Assembly: GCA_016284305.1 (NCBI GenBank)
Contig: JAEEON010000074.1
Coordinates: forward strand, 164,882-228,881
Origin: Bacteroidales bacterium
GTDB lineage: Bacteria > Bacteroidota > Bacteroidia > Bacteroidales > F082
DNA: 64,000 nt
Reading direction: 5' to 3'
In this document: positions 44,197 through 54,116 of the stretch, one piece after another
Numbering within the stretch: position 1 is the stretch's first letter
Layout: each line of letters starts with the position of its first letter
Translations under genes and position numbers: made by a program
Notes under the pieces: generated by a model
What the model was told of the DNA's origin: nothing
The model's input: only the letters and a program-made list of their open reading frames with translations
Database searches by the model: none

Positions 44197-46071
44197 ATGG
44201 TTTTCAAGGATTATGATATTATTGTTGTTGGTGCGGGTCACGCTGGTTGTGAAGCTGCAGCGGCTGCTGCCAATTTAGGCAACAAGGTAATGTTGGTCAC
44301 GATGGACCTACGTTTGATGGCTTCTATGTCGTGTAATCCTGCTATGGGTGGCATTGCCAAGGGTCAAATCGTTCGGGAGATTGATGCCATGGGTGGGTAT
44401 TCTGGCATTGTGTCGGATCGTACCATGATTCAATTCCGAATGCTCAATAGGTCTAAAGGTCCTGCGATGTGGAGTCCTCGGTGCCAAAGTGACAAGATGA
44501 TGTTCTCTGCTGAATGGAGAAATGTTCTTGAACACACTTCTCGCTTGGATTTTTGGCAGGATAGTGTTGTGGCTCTACTGGTGAATGGCGATCAAGTTGC
44601 CGGAGTGAAGACTGCTAAAGGTGACATTATCGAGTCGAAAGCGGTCATTTTGACCAACGGGACATTCTTGAATGGTTTAATCCATATTGGTGAGACGCAT
44701 TTTGCCGGTGGTAGAATGGGTGAGGTGGCTAGTTTTGGTCTTAGTGACCAACTGAAGGAATTGGGTTTTGAGGTCAAACGTCTTAAGACGGGAACCCCGG
44801 TTCGTATTGATGGAAGAACTATCGACTTCTCTAAACTTGTTGAACAAAAAGGTGATGATGAAGTGGTGGGTTTCTCTTATTTTGAAGATTTCCGCATTGC
44901 TAAACAACGTAGTTGTTGGATTGCTAGAACCACCACCAAGGTTCATGATACCCTGCGTAAAGGATTTAAATATTCTCCGATGTTTAACGGACGTATCCAA
45001 GGTGTCGGTCCTAGGTATTGTCCCAGCATCGAAGATAAGATTGAACGGTTTTCAGACAAAGACTCCCATCAACTGTTTGTTGAACCGGAAGGTTGGACTA
45101 CCGAAGAGTATTATCTCAATGGTTTCAGTTCGTCCTTGCCTGATTATATTCAATACGAGGCTTTGCGTCAAATCGAAGGTTTTGAAAATGCCAAGATTTT
45201 TAGACCGGGTTATGCCATAGAGTATGACTACTTCCCTCCAGAGCAGTTGCATCACTCCTTGGAGACGCGGCAAATCCATGGTTTGTTCTTCGCTGGACAA
45301 ATTAATGGCACCACTGGGTATGAAGAGGCTGCTTGTCAAGGCTTGATGGCGGGAATTAACGCACATTTGCTCATTCATGACCAGGCACCTTTAGTACTCT
45401 CCCGCTCTGAGGCTTATATTGGTGTCCTTATTGATGATCTCATTACCAAAGGCGTTGATGAACCTTATCGTATGTTCACCAGTCGTGCCGAATACCGGAT
45501 TTTATTGCGCCAGGACAATGCAGATGCTCGTCTCACAGAGCGACTTTATCATTTAGGCTTGGCTAAAGAAGAACGTTATCAGAAATATTTGGTTAAAAGC
45601 GCCAAAGTGAAAGAAATCATTGATTTCTTGAATACCACCAGTGCTACTCCTGATCAAGTCAATGCGTTACTCGAAGCGCATGGTTCCTCTCCAATAGCGC
45701 AACGTACCCGTTTGTCGTATCTGTTGTTGCGTCCTCAGCTCACTCTTTTCGACTTGGTTGAATATCTTGATTTCTTGGCTAGCCGTTATGACCTTAAAGA
45801 TTTCTTTGTGCGTGAATGCGTTCAAGAGGCAGAAGTCTTGATTAAGTATGATGGGTATATCAATAAAGAACAGGAATTAGCGGATAAACTGAACCGTTTG
45901 GAATATGTCAAACTCCCCAGCGATTTTGATTATCATTCGCTTCATTCTTTGTCTTATGAAGCTCGCGAAAAACTGAATAAATATAAACCGGAAAATCTAG
46001 GACAGGCCAGTCGCATCAGTGGCATTTCGCCTGCCGATATTTCTGTATTAGCCATATTCTTAGGAAGATAG
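44197..46071 (+). CDS. mnmG: tRNA uridine-5-carboxymethylaminomethyl modification enzyme MnmG
   Basis: A 624-residue FAD-dependent enzyme that, with MnmE, modifies U34 of several tRNAs. The N-terminal dinucleotide-binding motif is VVGAGHAGCEAA (about residues 10-21). SCNPAMGGIAKG near 48, GTPVRIDGRTIDF near 200 and QINGTTGYEEAACQG near 370 are MnmG/GidA blocks. Length is standard. In many bacteria this gene lies near the replication origin; here parS-like palindromes sit on both sides. Confidence 0.98.
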   Translation: MVFKDYDIIVVGAGHAGCEAAAAAANLGNKVMLVTMDLRLMASMSCNPAMGGIAKGQIVREIDAMGGYSGIVSDRTMIQFRMLNRSKGPAMWSPRCQSDKMMFSAEWRNVLEHTSRLDFWQDSVVALLVNGDQVAGVKTAKGDIIESKAVILTNGTFLNGLIHIGETHFAGGRMGEVASFGLSDQLKELGFEVKRLKTGTPVRIDGRTIDFSKLVEQKGDDEVVGFSYFEDFRIAKQRSCWIARTTTKVHDTLRKGFKYSPMFNGRIQGVGPRYCPSIEDKIERFSDKDSHQLFVEPEGWTTEEYYLNGFSSSLPDYIQYEALRQIEGFENAKIFRPGYAIEYDYFPPEQLHHSLETRQIHGLFFAGQINGTTGYEEAACQGLMAGINAHLLIHDQAPLVLSRSEAYIGVLIDDLITKGVDEPYRMFTSRAEYRILLRQDNADARLTERLYHLGLAKEERYQKYLVKSAKVKEIIDFLNTTSATPDQVNALLEAHGSSPIAQRTRLSYLLLRPQLTLFDLVEYLDFLASRYDLKDFFVRECVQEAEVLIKYDGYINKEQELADKLNRLEYVKLPSDFDYHSLHSLSYEAREKLNKYKPENLGQASRISGISPADISVLAIFLGR

Positions 46072-46076
46072 CCTTT

Positions 46077-46092
46077 TGTTTCACGTGAAAAT
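46077..46092. promoter_or_regulatory. parS-like site downstream of mnmG
   Basis: TGTTTCACGTGAAAAT matches the ParB consensus TGTTTCACGTGAAACA at 14 of 16 positions, including the whole central CACGTG core. It lies 6 bases after the mnmG stop and just before the methyltransferase start. Confidence 0.45.
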
Positions 46093-46975
46093 GGATTGCT
46101 TTATGAAGACTTGCCCCTGGTGCGGATGCTCTGATACTACTACTTATATACAGTTGAAAGATTACTTTCTTAGTCAAGAAGATTTTGAGATTTTCGAGTG
46201 TCCAAACTGTCATTTGTTATTTACTGATCCTCGTCCTGCAGGCCAGGATGCTGTGAAATACTATCAATCGGAAAACTATCTTAGCCATCAAGAGAATAAA
46301 AAAGGCCTAATTCCTCGCCTTTATGAATTTGTCAAATCTTTTAATCTTCGCTACAAAGTTAAATTGGCTTCAACTGGTTTGGCGAATGGTAATGTCTTGG
46401 ATATTGGATGCGGTGTAGGTGATTTTTTGGTATCTATGAAAAATGTAGGATGGTCTGTCATGGGTATTGAACCTTCTGCTCAGGCTCGTGAAATTGCCTA
46501 TCAACGTTTAGGCTTTCAACCTTTGACTCCAATGGATTATTCTCAATTGCCTGATCATAGTTTCGATTTGATTACCATGTGGCATGTGCTTGAACATGTT
46601 GATGATTTATCGTATCAGATACAGCAACTGCAAAGACTGCTGAAACCTGGTGGTCGTTTGCTCTTGGCTTTGCCTAATTTCACTTCTTTCGACGCTAAAC
46701 ACTATGGTCAATATTGGGCAGCTTGGGATGTACCTCGTCACCTGAATCATTTTTGTCCCGATTCCATCCTTGCAATTTTCAAAGATTCATCTTTTCAATT
46801 ATCTGATATTCAAAAACTTAAATGGGATGCTTTTTATATCTCCTTTTTGAGTGAAACTTATATGCACCATTCGTTGGCTTTGCTTCGTGGTGCTATTGTA
46901 GGTCTTCGCTCCAATCTTAAAGCTCATAATTCGGGGATGTATTCTTCCTTGGTTTATCGCTTTTATAAATCATAG
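46091..46975 (+). CDS. Class I SAM-dependent methyltransferase with N-terminal zinc ribbon
   Basis: About 295 residues from the ATG at 46091 (another at 46103; the frame is open from a TTG at 46076 that overlaps the parS-like site). Two CxxC pairs (CPWCGC and CPNCHLLF) form a zinc ribbon at about 6-45. A Rossmann methyltransferase follows: SAM motif NVLDIGCGVGDFL near 103, then DLITMWHVLEHV and LKPGGRLLLALPN. This plan is common in methyltransferases of the UbiE/Methyltransf_23 kind linked to surface sugar or lipid synthesis. The substrate is unknown. Confidence 0.85.
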   Translation: MDCFMKTCPWCGCSDTTTYIQLKDYFLSQEDFEIFECPNCHLLFTDPRPAGQDAVKYYQSENYLSHQENKKGLIPRLYEFVKSFNLRYKVKLASTGLANGNVLDIGCGVGDFLVSMKNVGWSVMGIEPSAQAREIAYQRLGFQPLTPMDYSQLPDHSFDLITMWHVLEHVDDLSYQIQQLQRLLKPGGRLLLALPNFTSFDAKHYGQYWAAWDVPRHLNHFCPDSILAIFKDSSFQLSDIQKLKWDAFYISFLSETYMHHSLALLRGAIVGLRSNLKAHNSGMYSSLVYRFYKS

Positions 46976-47154
46976 TTTTTACTCTTTTTTGATTTTTGCC
47001 CGTTTTTCTTTCATTCTGGCTCTTTTTTTGTATTTTTGACCCGTTACTCATTTTTTTCTTTTTCCTTGCTTAGGTTTGAGTTTTTTGTAATATTTTGAAA
47101 TTCAATCGATTGTAGTTACCCGTCTTATTTTTCCTTCCTTAAATATTCGCGATT

Positions 47155-50100
47155 ATGAAAAATCAAAAGATTTATTGGTTTTCCTGGTTCCTCCGGATAG
47201 CGTTGGTTCTTGCCATTCTATTTTTTGTTTTTTCTTTGTTCTATTACTTTGGTCAAGCCCAACGTTCCTTTTCACGGCGTGTCCAAAATGCCGTTGCCCG
47301 TGTTGAATTTGATCTTCATCAGTATCAACAAAACCTCATTGACAACTTTGATCCTAGTCAATTAGAACCGGGCACTCAAATCTATGTCTTTCGTTCGGAT
47401 ACGCTGGTCTATTGGAATGCCAATGAACTGGAGCCTAAAGTCGTTCGTAAACGTGTTCCTATCCCTTGTGATACCATCCTTCACTTCAATTGCGGTGATT
47501 ATTTTGTCTCTTCTTTCACCCATGAGCTAGACAATGTCTTTTTGTTTACCCTCATCAATACTTCCTATCCAATCGAAAATGAATATTTTGTAAATCGTTT
47601 TCAACTCACCAAAGGCAAACATCAGATTCAACTTTGTGATTCCTTGGAAGCAAATGCAATCCCGATTCTTTCTTCATCGAATAAACCTTTGGCTTATTAC
47701 CATTTTATTGAGGCTGGTTCGCATGGTTTCTTTGATTCAACATTGCTTGTTATCTCTTTCATTTTCCTCATTCTCGTCATATATCTTTTGATTCTTTATC
47801 GTTTCTCAAACTCCGATCCCTCACGTTATCTCGTTAAGCATCCCAAAAAACGATTTATCATCCCTCTGCTGGCTTTTGTGTTCTTTTTTGTCGTTAGTTT
47901 AGGGGTGTTTCGATATCTGATTCATTTTGGCTTTACTCACGGCTTTTTCTTTCCTGAACAAGTATCCATATCGCTGCCACTGTTCCTTTATTTTCTTGGT
48001 TTTCTGTTTTTTGTCACCATTTTGGCTGTACTTTCCAAGTTCTTTCTTGTCAACAATCAAGTCCGGTTAACCCAACATCCGTTTCTATTTTCAACTGTCC
48101 TGATGATGGTGTTCTGCTTGATGTTGGTTGTTCTTTACAATCATGAGTACAATCGTTATGAGAACGAGAATCTTAAGACCGTCGCCCTTACTTTGGCTGA
48201 TGAGCGCGATCCGGAATTTGAGGATTCCTATCGGCAGTTCTTGTCTGTTGCTCAGCACGATACTACCTTCTTCTCCACGGTGCTTTCAAACGACATTATG
48301 GAAGAAGTTGCGGAGGATTACATCCGGAGTTTCTTGTTCGACTCGGTGATGAATCAATACAATGTGATGCTAACCTTGTGCGATCCTGGGCTTGAACTCG
48401 TTGTGGAACCTTACAACATTGTCTCGGACTGTATGGGCTATTTTCAGGATAAGGTTGAGCAGTACTTTGGCATCGACTTAGGCGATGGTTTGGCTTTTCT
48501 GGATGACAACACGTTGGACCCCACCTATCTTGCCATGATTAACATTTTGGCCAATGACACTACCACCGGTATGTCCCTGTTTTTGGAGTTCTCCAAACCG
48601 ATTGCCCCTCCGGGATTTGGCTTGTCGCGTCTGCTGCAGAGCGGTTCCAGCGTGCTTCCCCTCAATTCTTCTGTGGCCTGCTACCAGGATAGCCTACTGG
48701 TTTACAAGTTCGGTTCTTATATCTATCCGAATTATCTATCCGACTTCAATGGGGTTCCCAATGACTTCAGCTTGACTCCAAAGATGAAGCATTACACCTA
48801 TGTCGTTGACGAGTGCAAGGATGTAGTAATCACGGTTAACCGCCGCGGTTGGCAGGAAAAGACCATTCCTTTCGTCTTCTTCTTTGTGTCAATGATGTTG
48901 CTTTACTTGTTGCTTTACTTTGTCGAAGGCCAGAATCGTCCCGACACCACTACCTTGAGCCGTAAGTTCCAAGTCATGATTTTCGTCGCCTTGGGAGGCT
49001 CTTTCTTCTTGATCGGGCTGAGTTCTATCTTGTATATGCGCTTGGTCTATGCTGAGAAATCTAACGATGTCCATTTTGAGCGTACCCGTTCGTTGTTGCA
49101 GGACATCACCATGGAGGTGGATTTCACTTTCCTGAAGCAACCAGGATTCAAATATGAACTTGATCGAATCTTGTCCCGCTATTCGGAGACTTTCTATACC
49201 GATATCAACGTCTATGACCTACATGGCAAACTGCTTTCTACTACCAGTCCTGAGATTCAAGACCTGCATCTTCAGGCTTCCTTGATGAATGCCGATGCCT
49301 ATCACGACATGCAAGATGAGCGGTCCTTGTATTTCAATCATGACGAGCAGCTGGGCCGGGCCACCTATCCTTCTGCCTATATCTCCATCATGGACGGCAT
49401 GGGTAAGACCTTGGCCTTCCTTAACACCCCGTATTTCTCGAGTCGAACAGGACTTCGTTCGGAGATCATTAACTTCGTTTTGACCTACATCAACATCTTT
49501 TTGTTGATCACGATTCTGAGCTCCATCATTGTGGTTGTCCTTGCCCGAGGGGTAACCAGACCTTTGTTGCAGCTGCAAAAGCGGATGAGCAAGATTGATA
49601 TCAATAAGTCCAACGAATTGTTGGAATGGAAGAGCAACGATGAGATTGGGGATTTGGTCAAGCAATATAACCAGCTTGTTGTGGAGTTGGAGAAGAGTGC
49701 TGCTGAACTACGTCGTAACGCTACAGAGTCGGCATGGCGAGGGGCGGCACGACAGGTGGCACATGAGATTAAGAACTCGTTAACCCCCATGCGGTTGAGT
49801 ATCCAAATGCTTCAGCGAGCTGCTGACAATCATGCCGAAGACCTCGACCAACGCTTCATGCGGACTTCCGCTACACTCATCGAACAAATCGACACCTTGT
49901 CCGACATTGCCTCCTCGTTCTCCTCTTACGCCAAGTTGCCAGAGAATCATCCTGAATCGCTCGATTTAGTCGATGTAATCGGTCATGTGGTAACGCTCTA
50001 TGAGAATGAGGAAAATGTCGATATGGCGTTTGTTTACGATAAGAATACCGACTTTACCATGCTAGCCGACCGCACCAACCTCAACAGCGTGGTGACCAAT

Positions 50101-50391
50101 TTGGTGAGAAATGCTGTCCAGGCCATAGGCACCAAACCCGAGGGTAGGGTGGTGGTTTCCTTGAAAGCCACTGACACGGTGTTTGTCATTTCTGTCAAGG
50201 ATAACGGCCGGGGTATCAAGGAGGAGGACAAAAAGATGATCTTCCTGCCTAACTTTACCACCAAGACCAGCGGCTCAGGTCTCGGCCTGGCCTACACCTA
50301 CAAGTTGGTCCATTCGATGGATGGCAACATCTTCTTTGAGAGCGAAGAGGGAGCCGGTGCTGAATTTGTCGTGGAGTTGCCCAAAAACTGA
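47155..50391 (+). CDS. NtrY-like sensor histidine kinase with large multi-pass sensor
   Basis: A 1078-residue hybrid of sensor and kinase. Hydrophobic segments at about 10-32, 195-215, 235-258, 272-325 and 305-335, again near 575-600, 610-635 and 780-805, frame two extracytoplasmic regions. A HAMP domain (about 805-855, RGVTRPLLQLQKRMSKI) leads to the HisKA motif AHEIKNSLTPMRLSIQ with phospho-acceptor His870, and then a GHKL ATPase with VTNLVRNAVQAIG, DNGRGI and TSGSGLGLAY. The HEIKN-LTP form is NtrY-like. No response regulator lies beside it. The 178 bases upstream are T-rich and show no gene. Confidence 0.93.
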   Translation: MKNQKIYWFSWFLRIALVLAILFFVFSLFYYFGQAQRSFSRRVQNAVARVEFDLHQYQQNLIDNFDPSQLEPGTQIYVFRSDTLVYWNANELEPKVVRKRVPIPCDTILHFNCGDYFVSSFTHELDNVFLFTLINTSYPIENEYFVNRFQLTKGKHQIQLCDSLEANAIPILSSSNKPLAYYHFIEAGSHGFFDSTLLVISFIFLILVIYLLILYRFSNSDPSRYLVKHPKKRFIIPLLAFVFFFVVSLGVFRYLIHFGFTHGFFFPEQVSISLPLFLYFLGFLFFVTILAVLSKFFLVNNQVRLTQHPFLFSTVLMMVFCLMLVVLYNHEYNRYENENLKTVALTLADERDPEFEDSYRQFLSVAQHDTTFFSTVLSNDIMEEVAEDYIRSFLFDSVMNQYNVMLTLCDPGLELVVEPYNIVSDCMGYFQDKVEQYFGIDLGDGLAFLDDNTLDPTYLAMINILANDTTTGMSLFLEFSKPIAPPGFGLSRLLQSGSSVLPLNSSVACYQDSLLVYKFGSYIYPNYLSDFNGVPNDFSLTPKMKHYTYVVDECKDVVITVNRRGWQEKTIPFVFFFVSMMLLYLLLYFVEGQNRPDTTTLSRKFQVMIFVALGGSFFLIGLSSILYMRLVYAEKSNDVHFERTRSLLQDITMEVDFTFLKQPGFKYELDRILSRYSETFYTDINVYDLHGKLLSTTSPEIQDLHLQASLMNADAYHDMQDERSLYFNHDEQLGRATYPSAYISIMDGMGKTLAFLNTPYFSSRTGLRSEIINFVLTYINIFLLITILSSIIVVVLARGVTRPLLQLQKRMSKIDINKSNELLEWKSNDEIGDLVKQYNQLVVELEKSAAELRRNATESAWRGAARQVAHEIKNSLTPMRLSIQMLQRAADNHAEDLDQRFMRTSATLIEQIDTLSDIASSFSSYAKLPENHPESLDLVDVIGHVVTLYENEENVDMAFVYDKNTDFTMLADRTNLNSVVTNLVRNAVQAIGTKPEGRVVVSLKATDTVFVISVKDNGRGIKEEDKKMIFLPNFTTKTSGSGLGLAYTYKLVHSMDGNIFFESEEGAGAEFVVELPKN

Positions 50392-50406
50392 GTTGATTAT
50401 TTTTAA

Positions 50407-50414
50407 TATCTTTG
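50407..50414 (+). promoter_or_regulatory. -7 box of the flippase-dut unit
   Basis: TATCTTTG 18 bases before the ATG at 50433; -33 element weak. Confidence 0.4.
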
Positions 50415-50432
50415 CAGACGAAAAACACAATC

Positions 50433-51935
50433 ATGTCAGACAATAAACTAGGATCATTAGCCAAACAGACCGCCATCTACGGCTTGAGTAGCATCATCGG
50501 TAGGTTTTTGAACTACCTGCTGGTTCCCCTTTATACCTACAAAATTGCCGCCGAGTCGGGTGGCTATGGCATCGTCACCAACCTCTATGCTTACACCGCC
50601 CTGTTACTTGTCATCTTGACCTTTGGCATGGAAACGACCTTCTTCAGGTTCTCCAACAAGGAGGGTGTGAATCCCGACAAGGCTTTCTCCACCTCGGGTC
50701 TGGCTGTGGGTTTCGTTAGCTTGTTGTTTGTTGCTTTGGTGAGTGTTTTCTTAACCCCAATCGCATCGGCTTTGGACTACTCGGAACATCCTGAGTTTGT
50801 TGAGATCATGGCCATCATCGTGGCCTTGGATGCCTTTCAAGCCATCTTGTTTGCACGACTTCGTTATGAAAACCGTCCGATCAAGTTCGCCTCCTTAAAG
50901 CTGTTGTTCATCATCCTAAACATCGGGATGAACTTGTTCATTTTCCTTGTTGCGCCGGGTCTCAAAGAAAGCCACCCTGCGCTGATGGGCTGGTACGAGA
51001 ACAGCTACCAAGTGGGGTATATCTTCATCGTCAACCTGATTTGCACTAGTTTGATCACTTTGGGATTCATTCCGGAGATCAAGAAGCTACGTTACGGTTT
51101 GGACCGTCAGCTGTTGAAGCGGATGCTTAACTACACCTGGCCTTTGTTGCTGTTGGGTTTGGCGGGCATCCTCAACCAAGTGGCCGACAAGATTTGTTAC
51201 CGATTTATCATGCCGGGCAAGGAAGGGGAGGTGCAGCTTGGCATTTACGGTGCTTGCGTGAAGATTGCGATGATCATGGCGATGATCACCCAAGCCTTCC
51301 GTTACGCCTACGAGCCTTTCGTCTTTGGTGGCAAGCGTGACTCAGCCGACAAAGAGACCCAGGCTCGAGTGATGAAATACTTCATCATCTTTACCCTCTT
51401 TGCATTCCTCGCCGTGGTAATGTACATGCCCCTGTTGAGGCACATTATCTCCCCGAACTATTGGGAAGGCCTCCGCGTGGTGCCTATCGTGATGATGGCA
51501 GAGATCTTCATGGGTATCTATTTCAATCTCTCGTTTTGGTACAAGCTTATCGACGAGACTTGGTGGGGTGCCATCTTTTCGGGAATAGGCTGTATGGTGT
51601 TGTTGGCCATCAACTTCATTTTCGTACCCAAATACGGCTACATGGCTTGCGCCTGGGGCGGTTTTGCGGGCTATGGCACTTGCATGGTGCTATCTTATTT
51701 CGTGGGACAGAAGAAAGCCCCCATCCCTTATAATCTGAAATCTGCTTTATTGTATTTTTCTTTAACCGTTGCCCTCTTTTTTGTCCAGAAAGCCATTCAC
51801 TTCGAAAGCATTGCCCTGACTCTCGTCATCAATACCGCTCTGCTTCTCGTCTTTGTTGCAGCTATTTGTTTCTTCGAAAAAGACCTCGTAAAAGGCCTTT
51901 TGGGAGTCATAAAAAAGAGGACACGTACTCAATAA
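50433..51935 (+). CDS. Polysaccharide (O-antigen type) flippase of the MOP superfamily
   Basis: About 500 residues from the ATG at 50433; a frame extension to a TTG at 50412 is not preferred because it overlaps the promoter box. Twelve to fourteen membrane helices and the N-terminal block SLAKQTAIYGLSSIIGRFLN identify a Wzx/RfbX-like or lipid-linked oligosaccharide translocase. It should move undecaprenyl-linked sugar units across the inner membrane. It leads a cluster with dut, a TPR protein, DUF4292 and an EnvC-like gene that is conserved in Bacteroidales, rather than a polysaccharide locus. Confidence 0.9.
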   Translation: MSDNKLGSLAKQTAIYGLSSIIGRFLNYLLVPLYTYKIAAESGGYGIVTNLYAYTALLLVILTFGMETTFFRFSNKEGVNPDKAFSTSGLAVGFVSLLFVALVSVFLTPIASALDYSEHPEFVEIMAIIVALDAFQAILFARLRYENRPIKFASLKLLFIILNIGMNLFIFLVAPGLKESHPALMGWYENSYQVGYIFIVNLICTSLITLGFIPEIKKLRYGLDRQLLKRMLNYTWPLLLLGLAGILNQVADKICYRFIMPGKEGEVQLGIYGACVKIAMIMAMITQAFRYAYEPFVFGGKRDSADKETQARVMKYFIIFTLFAFLAVVMYMPLLRHIISPNYWEGLRVVPIVMMAEIFMGIYFNLSFWYKLIDETWWGAIFSGIGCMVLLAINFIFVPKYGYMACAWGGFAGYGTCMVLSYFVGQKKAPIPYNLKSALLYFSLTVALFFVQKAIHFESIALTLVINTALLLVFVAAICFFEKDLVKGLLGVIKKRTRTQ

Positions 51936-51974
51936 TCCCAATAGATTATCGTTTACTTATTTAAATTCATTGAA

Positions 51975-52412
51975 ATGAAACTCAAGATTATCAATACCTC
52001 CAATAACCCGCTGCCAGCCTATGAGACCTCGAACTCTGCAGGCATGGACCTCCGCGCCTATCTTCCTGAAGGTCCCATCACACTGCAGCCGATGCAGCGT
52101 ATCCTAGTCCCTACCGGCCTCTACATGGAGATTCCTGAAGGTTACGAGGGCCAGGTTCGTCCTCGTAGTGGCCTCGCCATCAAGAGTGGCATTACCGTGC
52201 TCAACACCCCAGGCACTATCGATGCCGATTACCGGGGTCAGGTCTGCGTCATCCTCGTCAACTTGTCCGATCAGCCCTTTGTCATTAACAGTGGCGACCG
52301 CGTCGCGCAAATAGTGTTTGCCCGTTGTGAACAGATGGAACCTGTTCAAGTAGAGACCTTGTCCGAGACCGAACGCGGTGCTGGAGGCTTTGGACACACG
52401 GGGAGGAATTGA
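51975..52412 (+). CDS. dut: Deoxyuridine 5'-triphosphate nucleotidohydrolase (dUTPase)
   Basis: A 145-residue enzyme that hydrolyses dUTP to dUMP and pyrophosphate, preventing uracil in DNA and feeding dTMP synthesis. All five trimeric-dUTPase motifs are present: [22 protein letters not shown], the [11 protein letters not shown] region with the catalytic Asp, RVAQIVFAR and the C-terminal [12 protein letters not shown]. Length is standard. Confidence 0.97.
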   Translation: MKLKIINTSNNPLPAYETSNSAGMDLRAYLPEGPITLQPMQRILVPTGLYMEIPEGYEGQVRPRSGLAIKSGITVLNTPGTIDADYRGQVCVILVNLSDQPFVINSGDRVAQIVFARCEQMEPVQVETLSETERGAGGFGHTGRN

Positions 52413-52436
52413 AAAGTTGAAAATTGAAAGTTGAAA

Positions 52437-54116
52437 ATGATAAAAAAGATATTCGTCTTGTTGTTATTGATGCTGTCCGTCATGGGCTATTCCCAGGTGG
52501 ATAAGCGCAAGAATGCCGTCAATTTCTCCAAGGGTTTGGAATGCAAATACAAGGACGACGTACAAGGAGCCATCCAACATTTTGAGAATGCCCTCAAAGC
52601 CATGCCCGACGATGCAGCATCGATGTTTGAACTGAGCGAGCAATATGTCAAGGCAGGTCGTGTCGAAGACGCTTTCGCCATGATCAACAACGCCGCCAAA
52701 ATCGACCCCGAAAACAAATGGTACCAGATGCGTCTCGCCCGTTTCTATCGTAATTTGGAACAGTATGACGATTTCATTGGCGTGTATGAACCCCTCACTA
52801 GCAAATATCCAGAGGACATCGACATGCTCAGCGAACTCATCGAGATCTATCTCATCACCGAACAATACGACAAGGCCCTTTTGAAACTTGGACTTCTTGA
52901 GAAACAAATCGGACAAAACGAACTGATCAGTGAGCAACGCATCGAGATTTACAAACGTCAAGGCAAGACCAAAGAGGCCGTCAACGAGCTTCAACGCCTC
53001 ATCGAAACCTATCCCGACGACACCCGCTATTACAACATGTTGGCCAAGTTCTACATGGAGAACGGCAAGGAAAAAGAGGCTGCCAAGCTCTATGAACAAA
53101 TCAAGGCCATCGACCCCAACGACCCGTACATCAACATCTCTTTGCTCGAATATCACGAGAAGAAAGGCGACCTCAACAAGGCCTTCGATGAGCTGATCGC
53201 TGCCATCAACAACAAGAACCTCGACTTCAACACCAAGGCCAACATCTATGAGTATTGGTTCAACAAATACCAGACCGGTGACCAGCTTGACCAACAGGCC
53301 TTCCAAGCCGGTCAAGCCTTTATTGAGAACTACCCCGACAACAAGATGGGCTATCTTGTCATGGCCTCCTATTATATCAACCGCAACGAGTACCGTCTCT
53401 GTCGCGACATGGCATTGAAAGCCCTGAAATATGAGCCCACCAACTTCGCTGCCCTGCAATATACAGTGCTATGCGACGCGCCTTTGATGGAGAACGACTC
53501 ACTGATGAAACACGCTACCCAAGCCTTGAAGATCTATTCCACACAGCCCATCTTCTATTGGTTTGCCGGCGTCTCCCATGCTCTCGACCAACAAGATGAG
53601 CAGGCCATCAGCTATTTCGAGAAAGGGCGTAAGTTCGTCACGGAAAAGAAGCTTTTGGCCGACTTCGACAGCTATCTCGGCGACCTTTATCATTCGGTGG
53701 GTGAGGTGGAGAAATCCTTCCAAGCCTATAATCGAGTGCTTAACTTCGATCCTGATAACGTGTTGGTTCTCAATAACTACGCTTATTATCTATCCCTTCG
53801 TGCCGAAGAACTCGACAAAGCCAAGGAGATGGCCCTCCACGCTGTGGAGCTGGATCCCAACAACGCTGTCTATCTCGACACCTATGCCTGGGTGCTATAC
53901 AAGCGAGGCGAATATGCTGCCGCTGAGGCTCAGATGAAGAAGTCGCTGAACCTGCTGAGCACTCCGGATGGAACGTATTATGAACATTATGGCGATATCC
54001 TGTTCAAGCTGGGCAGGGTAGAGGAGGCTTTGGATTACTGGGAAAAGGCCATGAAGTCGGAGAAGCACTCGGCTTTGTTGGAGAAGAAACTGAAAGACAA
54101 GAAGTTGTATGAATAA
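52437..54116 (+). CDS. Periplasmic TPR-repeat protein
   Basis: About 559 residues from the ATG at 52437 (the frame is open from a TTG at 52431). A signal peptide (about 1-18, ending MGYSQ) is followed by tetratricopeptide repeats across almost the whole protein, such as AIQHFENALKAMPDDAASMF near residue 38 and VLNNYAYYLSLRAEELDKA near 442. TPR proteins act as scaffolds. It overlaps the DUF4292 gene by 8 bases, so its partner may be that lipoprotein or the EnvC-like protein. Confidence 0.9.
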   Translation: MIKKIFVLLLLMLSVMGYSQVDKRKNAVNFSKGLECKYKDDVQGAIQHFENALKAMPDDAASMFELSEQYVKAGRVEDAFAMINNAAKIDPENKWYQMRLARFYRNLEQYDDFIGVYEPLTSKYPEDIDMLSELIEIYLITEQYDKALLKLGLLEKQIGQNELISEQRIEIYKRQGKTKEAVNELQRLIETYPDDTRYYNMLAKFYMENGKEKEAAKLYEQIKAIDPNDPYINISLLEYHEKKGDLNKAFDELIAAINNKNLDFNTKANIYEYWFNKYQTGDQLDQQAFQAGQAFIENYPDNKMGYLVMASYYINRNEYRLCRDMALKALKYEPTNFAALQYTVLCDAPLMENDSLMKHATQALKIYSTQPIFYWFAGVSHALDQQDEQAISYFEKGRKFVTEKKLLADFDSYLGDLYHSVGEVEKSFQAYNRVLNFDPDNVLVLNNYAYYLSLRAEELDKAKEMALHAVELDPNNAVYLDTYAWVLYKRGEYAAAEAQMKKSLNLLSTPDGTYYEHYGDILFKLGRVEEALDYWEKAMKSEKHSALLEKKLKDKKLYE

